DNA of 64,000 nt from Neoscytalidium dimidiatum (lineage: Eukaryota; Ascomycota; Dothideomycetes; Botryosphaeriales; Botryosphaeriaceae): assembly GCA_037367355.1 (NCBI GenBank), contig CM074700.1:2294001-2358000 (forward strand). Direction: 5' to 3'. The notes beneath the pieces are model-generated. The model saw only the letters and a list, made by a program, of their open reading frames with translations. It ran no database searches and was not told where the DNA came from. Position 1 is the stretch's first letter. Every line of letters begins with the position of its first letter. Of this stretch, positions 54,416 to 64,000 are shown piece after piece. The position numbers were made by a program, and so were the translations under genes.

Positions 54416-54910
54416 TTTGCTGGCGTCAGTCCGGACGAAGACCAGAGCAGTAAATAAAGGGTCTAGGAGGGTGTGAGAGATCGTACGCGTGATAAGGACG
54501 CGAGGATTTATTAGCCCCGTGGCTTACTGCATCATGCGGTGGGGAAGCGGGAAAGGCGTAAGTGGAGGGTTTGCAAGGAGAAAAGGTGTCGAAGACGTGG
54601 TCAAGCAGGCGGCTGTGATTGGAGTCGGCGGAAACTTGGCCTGGAGCTACGCGTGCTATGTCATTTGGAAGCTTGGGCCGCAGGCGCCAAGCCACCGATA
54701 CCTGACAGGGAAGGGTGCCTGGGTGCCGCAGCGCGTACCGGACGCGTCGCTCTCTTGACAACTTCACGGATCGCCGCCCACATCAGAGGCCTCGCTGCCA
54801 ACCCAAAGTGTTCCCCGCCTCTGGTCATGCGCCTTTGCGCGCCTCGCCATACTCCCTTTTCAGCACTCTTCTCCGCCTAGTCGCGCGACGCAAGCGCACC
54901 TGCCGACACC
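54416..54910. promoter_or_regulatory. Divergent promoter region between gpc1 and smc1
   Basis: These 495 bases separate two outward-facing ATGs and should hold both promoters. No specific site was recognised. Confidence 0.65.
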
Positions 54911-57900
54911 ATGGGCAAGCTCATCCGCCTCGAACTCTTCAGTACGCCCCATTCAGTGTAGTATTGTCGTAGTGCGCCGTGCCGCTGACCGCTGCTAGAC
55001 TTCAAATCCTACCGTGGCCATCATGTTCTGCTCTTCGGCGATTCGCATTTCACCTCTATCATCGGGCCCAATGGCTCTGGCAAATCCAATTCGTAAGTTG
55101 TTTGCGCACTCGTAGCCTTACGCATACTGACCGTGCTTACAGAATGGATGCTATCTCATTTGTCCTCGGAATAAAGTCTTCGCACCTTCGATCGAACCAT
55201 CTGCGCGACTTGGTTTACCGCGGTCGCGTCCTTCGCACCTCTAAGATCAATGCAGACGGTACCGCCACCGAGCAAACGGGCGATGCGCAAACCAATGGCC
55301 ACACCAACGGCACCACCGCTTCCGATGATGAAGGAAGTACTCAGAGGAGTAGTCAGCGTAATGACCCACAGACGGCCTGGGTTATGGCTGTCTACGAAGA
55401 CGACGCTGGCGAAGAACAAAAGTGGAAGCGAACGATTACGAGCAACGGCCAGAGCGAATACAGAATCAACAATCGCATCGTTACTGCTAAACAATACAAT
55501 GAGGCCCTCGAAGCGGAAAACATCCTGATCAAGGCTCGCAACTTTTTGGTCTTCCAGGGAGATGTGGAGGCAATCGCGTCACAGTCGCCCAAAGATCTCA
55601 CCAGACTTATCGAGCAGATCTCTGGAAGTCTTGAGTACAAAGCCGACTATGAGCGCTTGAAGATTGAAGCCGAAAAGGCTGCCGACGACCAAGGCTTCAA
55701 GCTCAACCAGCGGCGCGCTATCAACTCGGAAATCAAGCAATACCAGGAGCAAAAAAGGGAAGCCGAGAACTATGCTCGCAAAGCAGAGGAGCGGGATCAA
55801 GCCGTGGTCAGGCACGTCCTGTGGAAACTGTTTCACTTCCAAAGGGTTATTGAAGAGTCTGGGGCTGAAATCCAGAAGCACCAGGAGGAGTTAAAAGAAC
55901 ACCGCCGTAGCGTTGAAAAGTATGAGCAGCGGCTAGAGGAAGCTAAGCGTGCACAGGCGAAAGTTGGTCGGGATGTTTCCAAGGTCGAGCTGGGCATCAA
56001 GGATAAAGAGAAGGAGATCGAAGATAAGGAAAACAGCCTGGTCCCGATTGACGAAAAGATCGCCATCTCAAACCGGAATCTGAAGCGTTTCGAAGCGAGG
56101 ATCGAAGAGATCTCAAAGGAGAGCGACAGTCAATCCCGCAATGTCGACCAGCTGAAGAAGGATCTCGCTACGGTCCAGAAGGCACAACGAAAGTGGGAGG
56201 AAGACTTCCGCCAAACGACACAAAGTGGTCAGCAGCTGAGTGAAGCGGACTTGCAAGAGTACAGCCGCTTACGAAGCGAGCTCACGAAACGCACTGCAGC
56301 CACTCAAATTCGGGTGGATAACCTCACGCGCCAGCTGAAGACAGATGAGGAAACAGTCAACAGCTTGAAGAGCAAGGTCGAGAGCACACAGGCACATGCT
56401 CAGAAGCTGGAGCAAGAGTTGAAACAGCTTCGTGAGCGTCGCGAGGCAACCAAAGCGCAGATCAAGCAGACCCAGAAAGAGATCGATGCGAAAAAGAAAG
56501 AGTTTAACAACCTCACCTCCGAACGCCTCCGCGCAGCTCAAAAACAGACGGAGCTCGAGGAGAAGCTCCAGGATGTTCTAAACAAGTTACTCGAAGCAGA
56601 TGACGGCCGTCGAGAAAGCGAAAAAGAGCTTCGCGCCAAAGAGACTGTTGCCGCTATGAAGCGTATTTTTCCTGGGGTCCGTGGAAGGCTGCACGAGCTC
56701 TGCAAGCCGAAGCAAAAGAAATTCGAAGTGGCCGTCAGCACTGTCCTTGGTCGTCATTTCGATGCTATCGTAGTGGATACGGAGAAGACTGCTAAGGATT
56801 GCATTCAATACCTGCGCGATCAGCGGGCTGGGCAAGGCACGTTCATCCCCCTGGATACGATCCAAGTCAAAGCCATCAATCCCAATCTGAAGGGCATGCA
56901 TCGCGGCATGCGCCTTGCGATCGACACTATTGAATATGACAACTCAGTCGAGCGAGCAATGTCATACGCTTGCGGTAACTCCATTGTTTGCGATGACCTT
57001 AATGTGGCGAAGCATCTTGCCTACGAAAGGGGTGTGGATGCGAAAGCCGTCACGCTGGATGGCGTTGTCATTCATAAGGGAGGCTTGATGACTGGCGGTC
57101 GAGGGCCGCAAGACCGCAATTCCCGCCGCTGGGAAGATACAGAGGTCGAGAACTTGCGTCGTTTGAGAGATAAGCTGATGGCAGAACATGCGGCTTTGCC
57201 AAAGGGCCATCGCCGTGGTGCGGAGGAGGAGGCCCTGCAGGGTGAGTTAGCTGGCTTGGAGCAGCGGCTTTATTACATGCGCGAAGAAGTCAAGACGCTG
57301 GACCGCAACATCGAGAGCAAGACCCGCGAGCATACTTTTGCTGTTGAACAGCTGAACGAGGCCCGTCCGAAGTACCAAGAGCAGTCGCAAAGTCTTGACA
57401 ATCTGAAGAGAAATTTACAGACGTTCCAGAATTCTGTCAGCGAGGTCGAGGACGACGTCTTTGGTGCTTTCTGCCAACGTCTTGGATATGAAAATATTCG
57501 AGCCTTTGAAGCCCAGCAAGGTTCTCTTCAGCAGGAGGCAGCGCAGAAGAAACTGGAGTTTACACTTCAGCGCAGCAAGCTGGAAAATCAGCTAAGCTTC
57601 GAAACGCAACGGCTCCAAGCAACTCGCGATCGAATCAAGGCTCTAGAGGATCATGCAGCTCGCGACGAGCAGTTGATCGCCACCTTGGAGTCCCAGAAGG
57701 AAACGATTCAAGGTGAGATCGATGTGCTTAATGCCGAATTGGATCAACTGAAGGAACAACTCGCTGGTCTTCGCGATAAATATAACCAACGCGTCGAAGG
57801 GGTCAACGAACATCGCCGTGAGTTGCAGAAACGCAACAGGAATGTTGAGGGGACACTCAAAGCCGTGGCCAGTCTGGAGGCCGAAGTCCAACGTAACGCA

Positions 57901-58886
57901 GCCGACCGATACGCTTTGCTCAGGAAATGCAAAATCGACGAGATCAAAATCCCTCTGGCTCGAGGATCCCTTGACCGGCTGCCTTTAAACAATTTGCTCA
58001 ACGGCGCAGGTGATCCGGATGCTATGGATGTTGATGGTGAGGATCAGGACGCGACCCAATCAGCAGGAATTGAGGTCCAAGACTACGGCATCGAGGTTGA
58101 CTTTCAATCATTGGATGAGGATCTTAAAGAGGATGATTCTAGTAAGGCGGATGAGAGGCTGCAGGAGGTCATCAACACTCTGAACTCCGAACTCGACAAG
58201 ATGGCACCGAACATGCGCGCGAATGAGCGCTTAGAAGGCGTAGAGTCCCGCCTCAAGACCACGGAAAAAGATTTCGAAAACGCGCGCAAGGCGGCGAACC
58301 GTGCCCGCAGGGATTTCGAAGACGTCAAAGAAAAACGGCTGGAGCTCTTTAACAAAGCTTTCGAGCATATCAGCGGACAGATTGGCAAAGTCTACAAAGA
58401 TCTCACGCGATCAGCGGCGTTCCCATTGGGAGGTCAAGCTTATCTCGATCAAGAAGACAGCGAGGAACCTTATCTCGCAGGTCTGAAATATCATGCCATG
58501 CCCCCGCTCAAGCGCTTCAGAGACATGGAGCATCTTAGTGGTGGTGAGAAGACGATCGCAGCCTTGGCTCTGCTATTCAGTATCCACTCGTTCCAGCCGA
58601 GTCCTTTCTTCGTGCTGGACGAGGTTGATGCAGCTCTCGACAACATCAATGTCATGCGAGTGGCCCAGTACGTGAAGGAGCACGCTGGCCCAGGTATGCA
58701 GTTCATTGTTATCAGCCTGAAGACTGGGTTCTTCCAGGAGAGTGAGAGTTTAGTGGGCGTGATGAGAGATCAGGTTGCAAATTCGTCGAGAACATTGACG
58801 CTGGATGTAAGTTCATATCTTGGTGGGCTAATGCTACGACGTATGCTAATTGTCAATCACAGTTGCGCAAATACCAGGCAGCATAG
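54911..58886 (+). CDS. smc1: Cohesin subunit Smc1
   Basis: ABC-type ATPase that pairs with Smc3 to hold sister chromatids together. Exons 54911-54941 (MGKLIRLELF), 54999-55092, 55143-58806, 58863-58886; 3,813 nt, 1,270 residues, the normal family length. Walker A is GPNGSGKSN near residues 33-41. A long coiled coil with Lys/Glu/Gln repeats follows, then the hinge near 540-695 (FPGVRGRLHELCKPKQKKFE...GGLMTGGRG) and a second coiled coil. The signature LSGGEKTIAALALLFSIHS lies near 1174 and Walker B FFVLDEVDAALDN near 1196. The last exon adds only LRKYQAA and the stop. Intron 58807-58862 is needed for that end; reading through gives about 70 unrelated residues. An acidic tract (DPDAMDVDGEDQD) lies late in the second coil. 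Confidence 0.96.
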
Positions 58887-59626
58887 GAGAATTCCATTTT
58901 GCACTATGTCTGGCGAATCCAGGATATCGCGTCCTTTCCTTATGGAGCTTTGTTCGGGTTCTCATTTCAGCATAAGCCCTGTCGTCCTGTGGGGTCTTGA
59001 TCTAGTATAAACGACAGTGGAAGGGGGCGTTCAGGCAAGGATTTAGCGTATTGTTTCTTCAGATGAGGCAGTGCACGTCTCGGGCACTGGGATTCGACTG
59101 TGTGCTCCAATGATTTAGTCCTTTCGAGCTCGGCCGATTATATCTGGCCTAGCTGGAGGTGATTGGTGCAGCTCAGGTGTGGTTGAAGTCAACTTGGCAT
59201 TGACGCTTTCCGCGAACACGTTGCTAGCGTATCACGTCAACGGTGACATCTGGAAGCCTCAAACCCAGAAAGGTCATTCAGAAGTCTTTTTCGAAGGCTT
59301 TGTCTTTTTAGTGATCCCCAGATAACCTAAACTAGACGATTGGCCCGTGGATCTATTGGCGCAGCGATTGCGTGATGACGCCCAAAGCGGGGTTTGTCGC
59401 GGATCACCACCCCCCGAGACGCCTTGTTGGCTTTGCTTCACTCATTGCATCATCCTCTTATCTTCCCACCTCATCATCGATAGGCTGCTATATCAGAAGG
59501 CGGTGCCCCCTTCTATTTTCTTGTGTGGAATTCGATGTGAAGTTTTTAAAGCATAATTCGTGCAAGGGTGCCATTCTAATCTCACAATCCAGCTTAAGAA
59601 GACAAGCTTATTTTACATCGCTGAAG
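58887..59626. other. Intergenic between smc1 and carbonic anhydrase genes
   Basis: These 740 bases hold the smc1 3' UTR and the promoter of the carbonic anhydrase gene. No gene or structured RNA was recognised. Confidence 0.55.
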
Positions 59627-60254
59627 ATGACGACACCAATCCAGCAGAATCTCATTGAGAAGAACAAGGAGTACGCGGCGTCGTTCAATAAAGGGCATCT
59701 CCCACTGCCACCGGGGAAGAAATATGCGGTCCGTAAGTAGAATGTGCCTTGAATGATCATCTCGGGTCAAGTTGATGCTGACTTGTTGCGTTAGTGACAT
59801 GCATGGATGCACGTATCGATGCATTTTCCGCATATGTGAGACTGGCCAGACGCTGCTCCACTTTAAAGATACTCATGAAGTGTGTGTGTAGGGAATTGAC
59901 GTTGGAGATGCGCACGTCATCCGGAACGCCGGGGCCTCGGCAAAAGATGCGCTGCGCAGCTTGATTATCTCAGAACAGCTCTTAGGGACGCAGGAGATCC
60001 TGCTCATCAAGCACACGGGTTGCGGGATGCTGACATTCAACAACGAGCAAGCGCAGGCAATCGTTGAGAAGAACCTGGGTAAGGAGGCAAGCGAGGAGGT
60101 CAAGGGGCTTGATTTCTTGCCGTTTCCGGATTTGGAAGAGGAGGTTCGCAAGGACGTCAAGTGGTTGAGAGCGCAGAAGACGATCCCGGAGCATGTCACG
60201 ATCAGCGGATGGGTGTATGAGGTCGAGACGGGCAGGGTCAGGAGAGTGGAGTAG
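59627..60254 (+). CDS. Beta-class carbonic anhydrase (short fungal form)
   Basis: Interconverts CO2 and bicarbonate with a zinc ion. Exons 59627-59732, 59795-59835 (41 nt), 59892-60254; 510 nt, 169 residues, matching the short beta form of filamentous fungi. Zinc ligands are Cys38 in TCMDARID and His90/Cys93 in KHTGCGM. Asp40 and Arg42 form the usual dyad. The fold opens with NKEYAASFNKGHLPLPPGKK, has GDAHVIRNAGASAKDALRSL, and ends VTISGWVYEVETGRVRRVE. All three exons are needed; the last two introns are 62 and 56 bp. There is no targeting signal, so it is probably cytosolic. Confidence 0.94.
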
Positions 60255-60997
60255 CTGCGGGGAGACACGGGGGGACGGGGAGACGAGGAGGTGGAGGGCC
60301 AGGGAGGCATTGACAGGCGTGGACTATTTTAGGGATTCAGGGCTGAAGGGGGGGCTTGATGAGTGTACGAGACGCATTGGTAGAGGCGCAGAAGGGCGTG
60401 GAATCGAAGCTGATGAGAGATGTTCCTGTCGATCCCGAGGGTTGAGCAGAGGCGTGATCTTCGGACAAAATTGGATTGCCAGAAATGAGCGACGCGCATG
60501 AACAGAGAGTGATCAAGCGCTGCCTGGAACTTGGTTGTGCAGCCGGTTGTTGTCGCGCGGCTTGGGGCATCCTTGCCGCCGCAGCGTCCGAACGCCGCAT
60601 CTGCAGGGACGGGATTGGCGTGCTTCAAAGACTAGCCCTGCCGTTCCGCTCGCTGTGCTGGCTAGCACCCAAAAGCCTCCCGCTCAACACGTCGCCCATC
60701 AAACACCCCCGGCCGCCGCCCTCAGGAGTCGAAGTTGAAGCCGTTGCGCGCAAACAGCTTCGCTGAGGACACGCCAGTCTCTCGCTCCCGTCACGCGCCT
60801 GCATCCGGCCGCCTCTACCTGAAACATTCAGCAAGCCCGCCCGACTTATTCAGTCACCGCCCAACTCCGTTCTCAGTCCCGGTCAACCAGTCCGCCAGGC
60901 CTCACCAGTCCACGCCGCGAACCACCCTAGGCCAGCGGCCCGGCCTACACCACACCATTCCTACACTCCTTTCACCACTCTCTCTTCGCCTCCAACC
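60255..60997. other. Intergenic between carbonic anhydrase and hypothetical gene
   Basis: These 743 bases hold a 3' UTR and a promoter. Nothing further is recognisable. Confidence 0.5.
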
Positions 60998-62228
60998 ATG
61001 TCGTCTGCCGACCAAGCCCGCCCCGTCACCCCCGGCTCGCCGCAACACCGCCGTCGCACCTCTTCCCTTGATTTCACACGCTCTCCGCCCAGCCGCCGCT
61101 CGTCTGCCGCATACTCTCCCGTACAGGCCCGCCCGCCGCACGGCCTGCACCCCGCTGCTAGTTACTCGGACCTCAACGGCGAGGGCGATGATTCCTTCAA
61201 CGCTGCCGACGGCGGCGAGCTGGGAAATCTGGCCGACGAGCTGGCCGACGCCGAAGAGGACGAGTACGAGGACGGCGAGGGCGATGCCTCTATGATCCAG
61301 TCCCAGATTGTCGAACAGAACAACACCCACGAGCTGACTAACGGACATGCTCGCCATGTCTCCCGCGACGAGGTCCTGCAAACGCCCAAGACGGCTACCA
61401 CGCTGAGTCCTGCCTCCAGAGTCAACCACCGCCGCAACCGCTCCCGCTACGATGGCTCCGACTATGGCAGCGAGAGCGACCTTGAAGCTTCGGACAGCAT
61501 TTCCGCGAGCCTGGAAGCCAAAATGGCCGCTATCGAACATCTGGCACGCCGTGGAACCGAGGATAACGGCAGTGCTACTGATGGCGTCCTCATCCGCCTG
61601 ACAGAGCAATTGCGCGACCTCGGTAGCCAGGCCGGCGTTGAGAGTGGTGCTACGCGGTATGTACAAGAACTGTTTCGGCTCTCTTTCTGTGAGGGACATG
61701 CTTACTGATCCGTCTGGCAGCCTGATCACCGCCCACACCGCTCTGACAACTCACCTTACGCATCAGACTCGGCTTCTGACCTCGCTGACTTCCTCTCTCC
61801 TTTCTCCTCTCGCACCTCCCCTGTCTCCTGAGGCCATTGATAACCTTCTCCCACTCATCGCCGACGCTCTGGCACACCTCCCCGCCGCCCCGCCCACCCC
61901 GCTCAATGCCCTTGCGAACCTGAGCAACCAGACTCACGACTTCCTCGACACGGTCAGCTACCTCTCAGACAGTCTGCATATGGGCCGGCAGACATCCAAC
62001 TTGGCCCAACGGCGACTGAAGGTCGTCAGGGAGGCCATGGGTGAATGGCGCCGTGAGAATGAGCTCCGTGAGGAGGGCATCCGGTGGATCGAAAAAGGCA
62101 GTTGGGATACCCGGCTGAAGGAGCGTGAGGCCGCAAGCGTATGCAACGACGTAGTTGGTGGTTTCGAGGAGGCGTGCAGGGGTTGGCGGGAGAGGTTGGT
62201 TGCAATGAGCGAGGTTCCTGCGGCCTAA
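60998..62228 (+). CDS. Conserved hypothetical fungal protein, coiled-coil C-terminus
   Basis: Exons 60998-61656 and 61721-62228; 1,167 nt, 388 residues; the intron is GTATGT...CTTACTGA...GGCAG, phase 2. The N-terminal half is Ser/Arg/Pro-rich (PGSPQHRRRTSSLDFTRSPP) then acidic (LADELADAEEDEYEDGEGD), with several SP and RRxS motifs that could be phosphorylated. The C-terminal half is helical: LITAHTALTTHLTHQTRLLT, SNQTHDFLDTVSYLSDSLHM, LKVVREAMGEWRRENELREE and GIRWIEKGSWDTRL. I have an impression of similar uncharacterised ascomycete proteins but cannot name a family. No membrane segment or catalytic motif is seen. Confidence 0.75.
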
Positions 62229-63234
62229 AAACGTTGCTCACCTTGAGGATGGGGATTTGGAGGGATTTGAAGATGACAGCAAACAATGATATCCACAATT
62301 AAGAGAAGGAAGATTCGAACCAAAGGTGGTGGCTCAATCTGCCAACACCACGACATGAGACTTGAAATTTTCTTTTTATCTCGAAGAAGAACACACAGCA
62401 CACAACACTGAGCCTCCAGGAAAGGAGTGCAGAGAATGCATAGACTGGGCGCCCTCTTATCTCGAAGATGTAATTCGGGCTGGAGGTTAGGAGGAGTAAA
62501 CGGGATTTGGGGGCATCTTTCATGGCGTTGGAGAGGCTGGCAGATCGCTATTGGAAGGGTGGGAAGCATACTGCGAAGCAGAATGAGCGTTGGCTTCCAT
62601 TTTACTGGATTTTTCGGATACAGATCATTACATCTTGGCGCATTCAAAGATGAACCGACTGACCGACCCGGATCACCATCAGAACCGGACGTCTTTTCTA
62701 GAGGGAAGATAACGGCGGGCTCACTGGCATTCCCTTTGTGCCTATTTTCTTTTGTGGAGAACCACATCTTCATGTAGCAACTAGGGCTATAGCATCCATC
62801 ACATTCGTAGCTATGTATTTCCTTGTTTCTTGGGAATAAGAGGCGCTGTTTATCCAACTTCTAATATATTGCTGGAGTGCTTCGTCAAAAGCGAGAACGT
62901 TGAGACTAGTGCCGAGTGGGAATTACCAAACAAGAGGCTCAACAGGTTTATGAGCTCTTTCCGAATACTCATGAAGCGCCGTACTGCTATATCCCACTAT
63001 CTATATAAATCAAGTATGCGGGTTTATGTTCCTTCATGAAATGAGACCCGCTAAGAGGGACGGCCTCATCGAGAGCTGAATCAGCCGTCCGGGTGTGAAT
63101 GTCTACCAACGGTAGCGACAACCACGTACCGACGACTGAATTCGACTATATTTGGGAGATTATTTGCGGCGATCCCAATGACGCTTTCTTTCTTCTTGTT
63201 TGGTGGGTGGGGGTTTGGTACGCCGTGTCTGAAT
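62229..63234. other. Intergenic between convergent genes
   Basis: These 1.0 kb lie between the convergent hypothetical and thioesterase genes and hold their 3' sides. The minus-strand ORF at 62225-62857 (210 codons) overlaps the last codons of the hypothetical gene and has no family signature. Confidence 0.5.
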
Positions 63235-63975
63235 TCAGAGCTTGGAGCTCTGGATGCCCGTGTTCACCTTGCCGTGCTCACAGGTGTAGCACACCTCACC
63301 ACCTGCTCCGTCCTCACGATTCTTATTCCATTTCCTCATAACGCCCCGGGTGAGGCCGTTTCTCTTACCAAGCGCAGTAACTTCGCATTCGACGCGCGTG
63401 TACTCGCCCTTCACGATAGGCTTGAGGTAGGTGCAGTTAAGGGTGCGCGAGACGTTGTTGACATCCCAGCCGGTGCCCTGAATGTTGTCGCAGCAGCTGA
63501 TGGTGGCCGAGGTCAGCATGTCGAAGATGGTCGCGACGGCGCCGCCGTGCAGGGCATCGCCGGCGTTGGTGAGCTCCTCCGGAACGTAAACCTTCCAGGC
63601 GGTCCAGGCGAGAGGCTCCTCTTTCTCGAGGGCTTTCGGGTTGCGGGCCTTGGCGTCGATGAGTTCACATTGGTGGAGAGCGGAGGCGTCGAAGCGCTGG
63701 AGGAATTGTTAGGAACAACTTTGAATATTGAGCGTATGGGTCGTTCGGGGGGTTACCTTGTAGTCCGGGTTCGTTCGGATATACTCAGCGTACAGCGACG
63801 CGCGCTCCTTGATAGGCAGTTTTTGATCGAACCTTGGGGCTTTAGGATCGTATACGCGCGCCATTTCGGGTGTGATGGTGTAACGAAGATGCTCCTCCAG
63901 CCACGAGCTCGCCGTCGCGGCAGGCGCACGAGGGTGAAGAGGTGTTATATCATTGCGCGAATTCACTCACCTCAT
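63235..63975 (-). CDS. Hotdog-fold acyl-CoA thioesterase (5' end uncertain, near window edge)
   Basis: Predicted PaaI/ACOT13-like thioesterase that splits acyl-CoA. Exons 63975-63971 (ATGAG), 63907-63757, 63696-63235; 618 nt, 205 residues. Introns are 63 bp (GTGAGT...GAG) and 60 bp (GTAACC...CTAAC...CCAG). The hotdog signature is LTNAGDALHGGAVATIFDM, followed by SRTLNCTYLKPIVKGEYTRV and TRGVMRKWNKNREDGAGGEV. The front part SWLEEHLRYTITPEMARVYD is typical of fungal members. The 5-nt first exon may instead be the end of a longer exon: the frame is open upstream to the window edge, so the gene may be cut. A GTG at 63966 is not a start but part of the donor. Confidence 0.82.
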
Positions 63976-64000
63976 GATGATGATTGGGGCCGGCGATGGG

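Noticed and set aside
59040..59160. GATTCGA-like motif reminiscent of a tRNA B box
   Set aside because: No matching A box, acceptor stem or T stem could be paired by eye.

Overview
The window is genomic DNA of a filamentous ascomycete (Pezizomycotina; possibly a dothideomycete, but the class is a guess). Nearly every gene is broken by short introns of about 47 to 75 bases with GT...AG ends and CTAAC/CTGAC-like branch sites. The recognisable proteins are fungal versions: Los1, Gpc1, Smc1, Qri7, Apa2-type Ap4A phosphorylase, a fungal-type MYB/SANT protein and C2H2 factor, and a cell-wall-like Ser/Thr-rich giant. I saw no transposon, rRNA, tRNA or CRISPR array.

Layout. 1-2132 (-): Los1 tRNA exportin, 3' end cut by the window edge. 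2869-5230 (-): secreted alkaline phosphatase. 6369-16864 (-): one giant gene for a secreted protein of about 3,230 residues with 16 PAN/apple-like cysteine modules separated by Ser/Thr-rich linkers. 17558-18597 (-): HSDL2-like short-chain dehydrogenase with a peroxisomal-type C-terminus. 19134-20089 (+): kappa-class GST gene broken by a nonsense codon and a frameshift. 23189-24892 (+): MYB/SANT-like factor. 25620-26981 (+): Ap4A phosphorylase. 27727-29481 (-) and 29909-32650 (+): Qri7 and a patatin-like lipase, divergent. 34864-35648 and 36064-36991 (+): a small hypothetical protein and a CMD-like protein. 36992-43900: nearly 7 kb of GC-rich, simple-repeat-laden DNA with no convincing gene. 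43901-46551 (+): C2H2 transcription factor with an in-frame TGA before a conserved-looking C-terminal region. 50018-50942 (-): F-box-like hypothetical. 52642-54415 (-) and 54911-58886 (+): Gpc1 and cohesin Smc1, divergent. 59627-60254 (+): beta-carbonic anhydrase. 60998-62228 (+): conserved hypothetical. 63235-63975 (-): hotdog-fold thioesterase, possibly cut at the right edge.

The genes are mostly unrelated housekeeping functions (tRNA export, t6A modification, lipid remodelling, cohesion, CO2 hydration), and there is no sign of a metabolic gene cluster. The most distinctive locus is the giant modular gene. Five introns lie at the same codon (within one residue) and the same phase inside five of its modules. 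All its internal exons are multiples of three, and one intron is hidden because it is itself in frame. The exon models below were built by hand from splice signals, frame closure and family expectation. Every model closes in frame, but none has transcript support.
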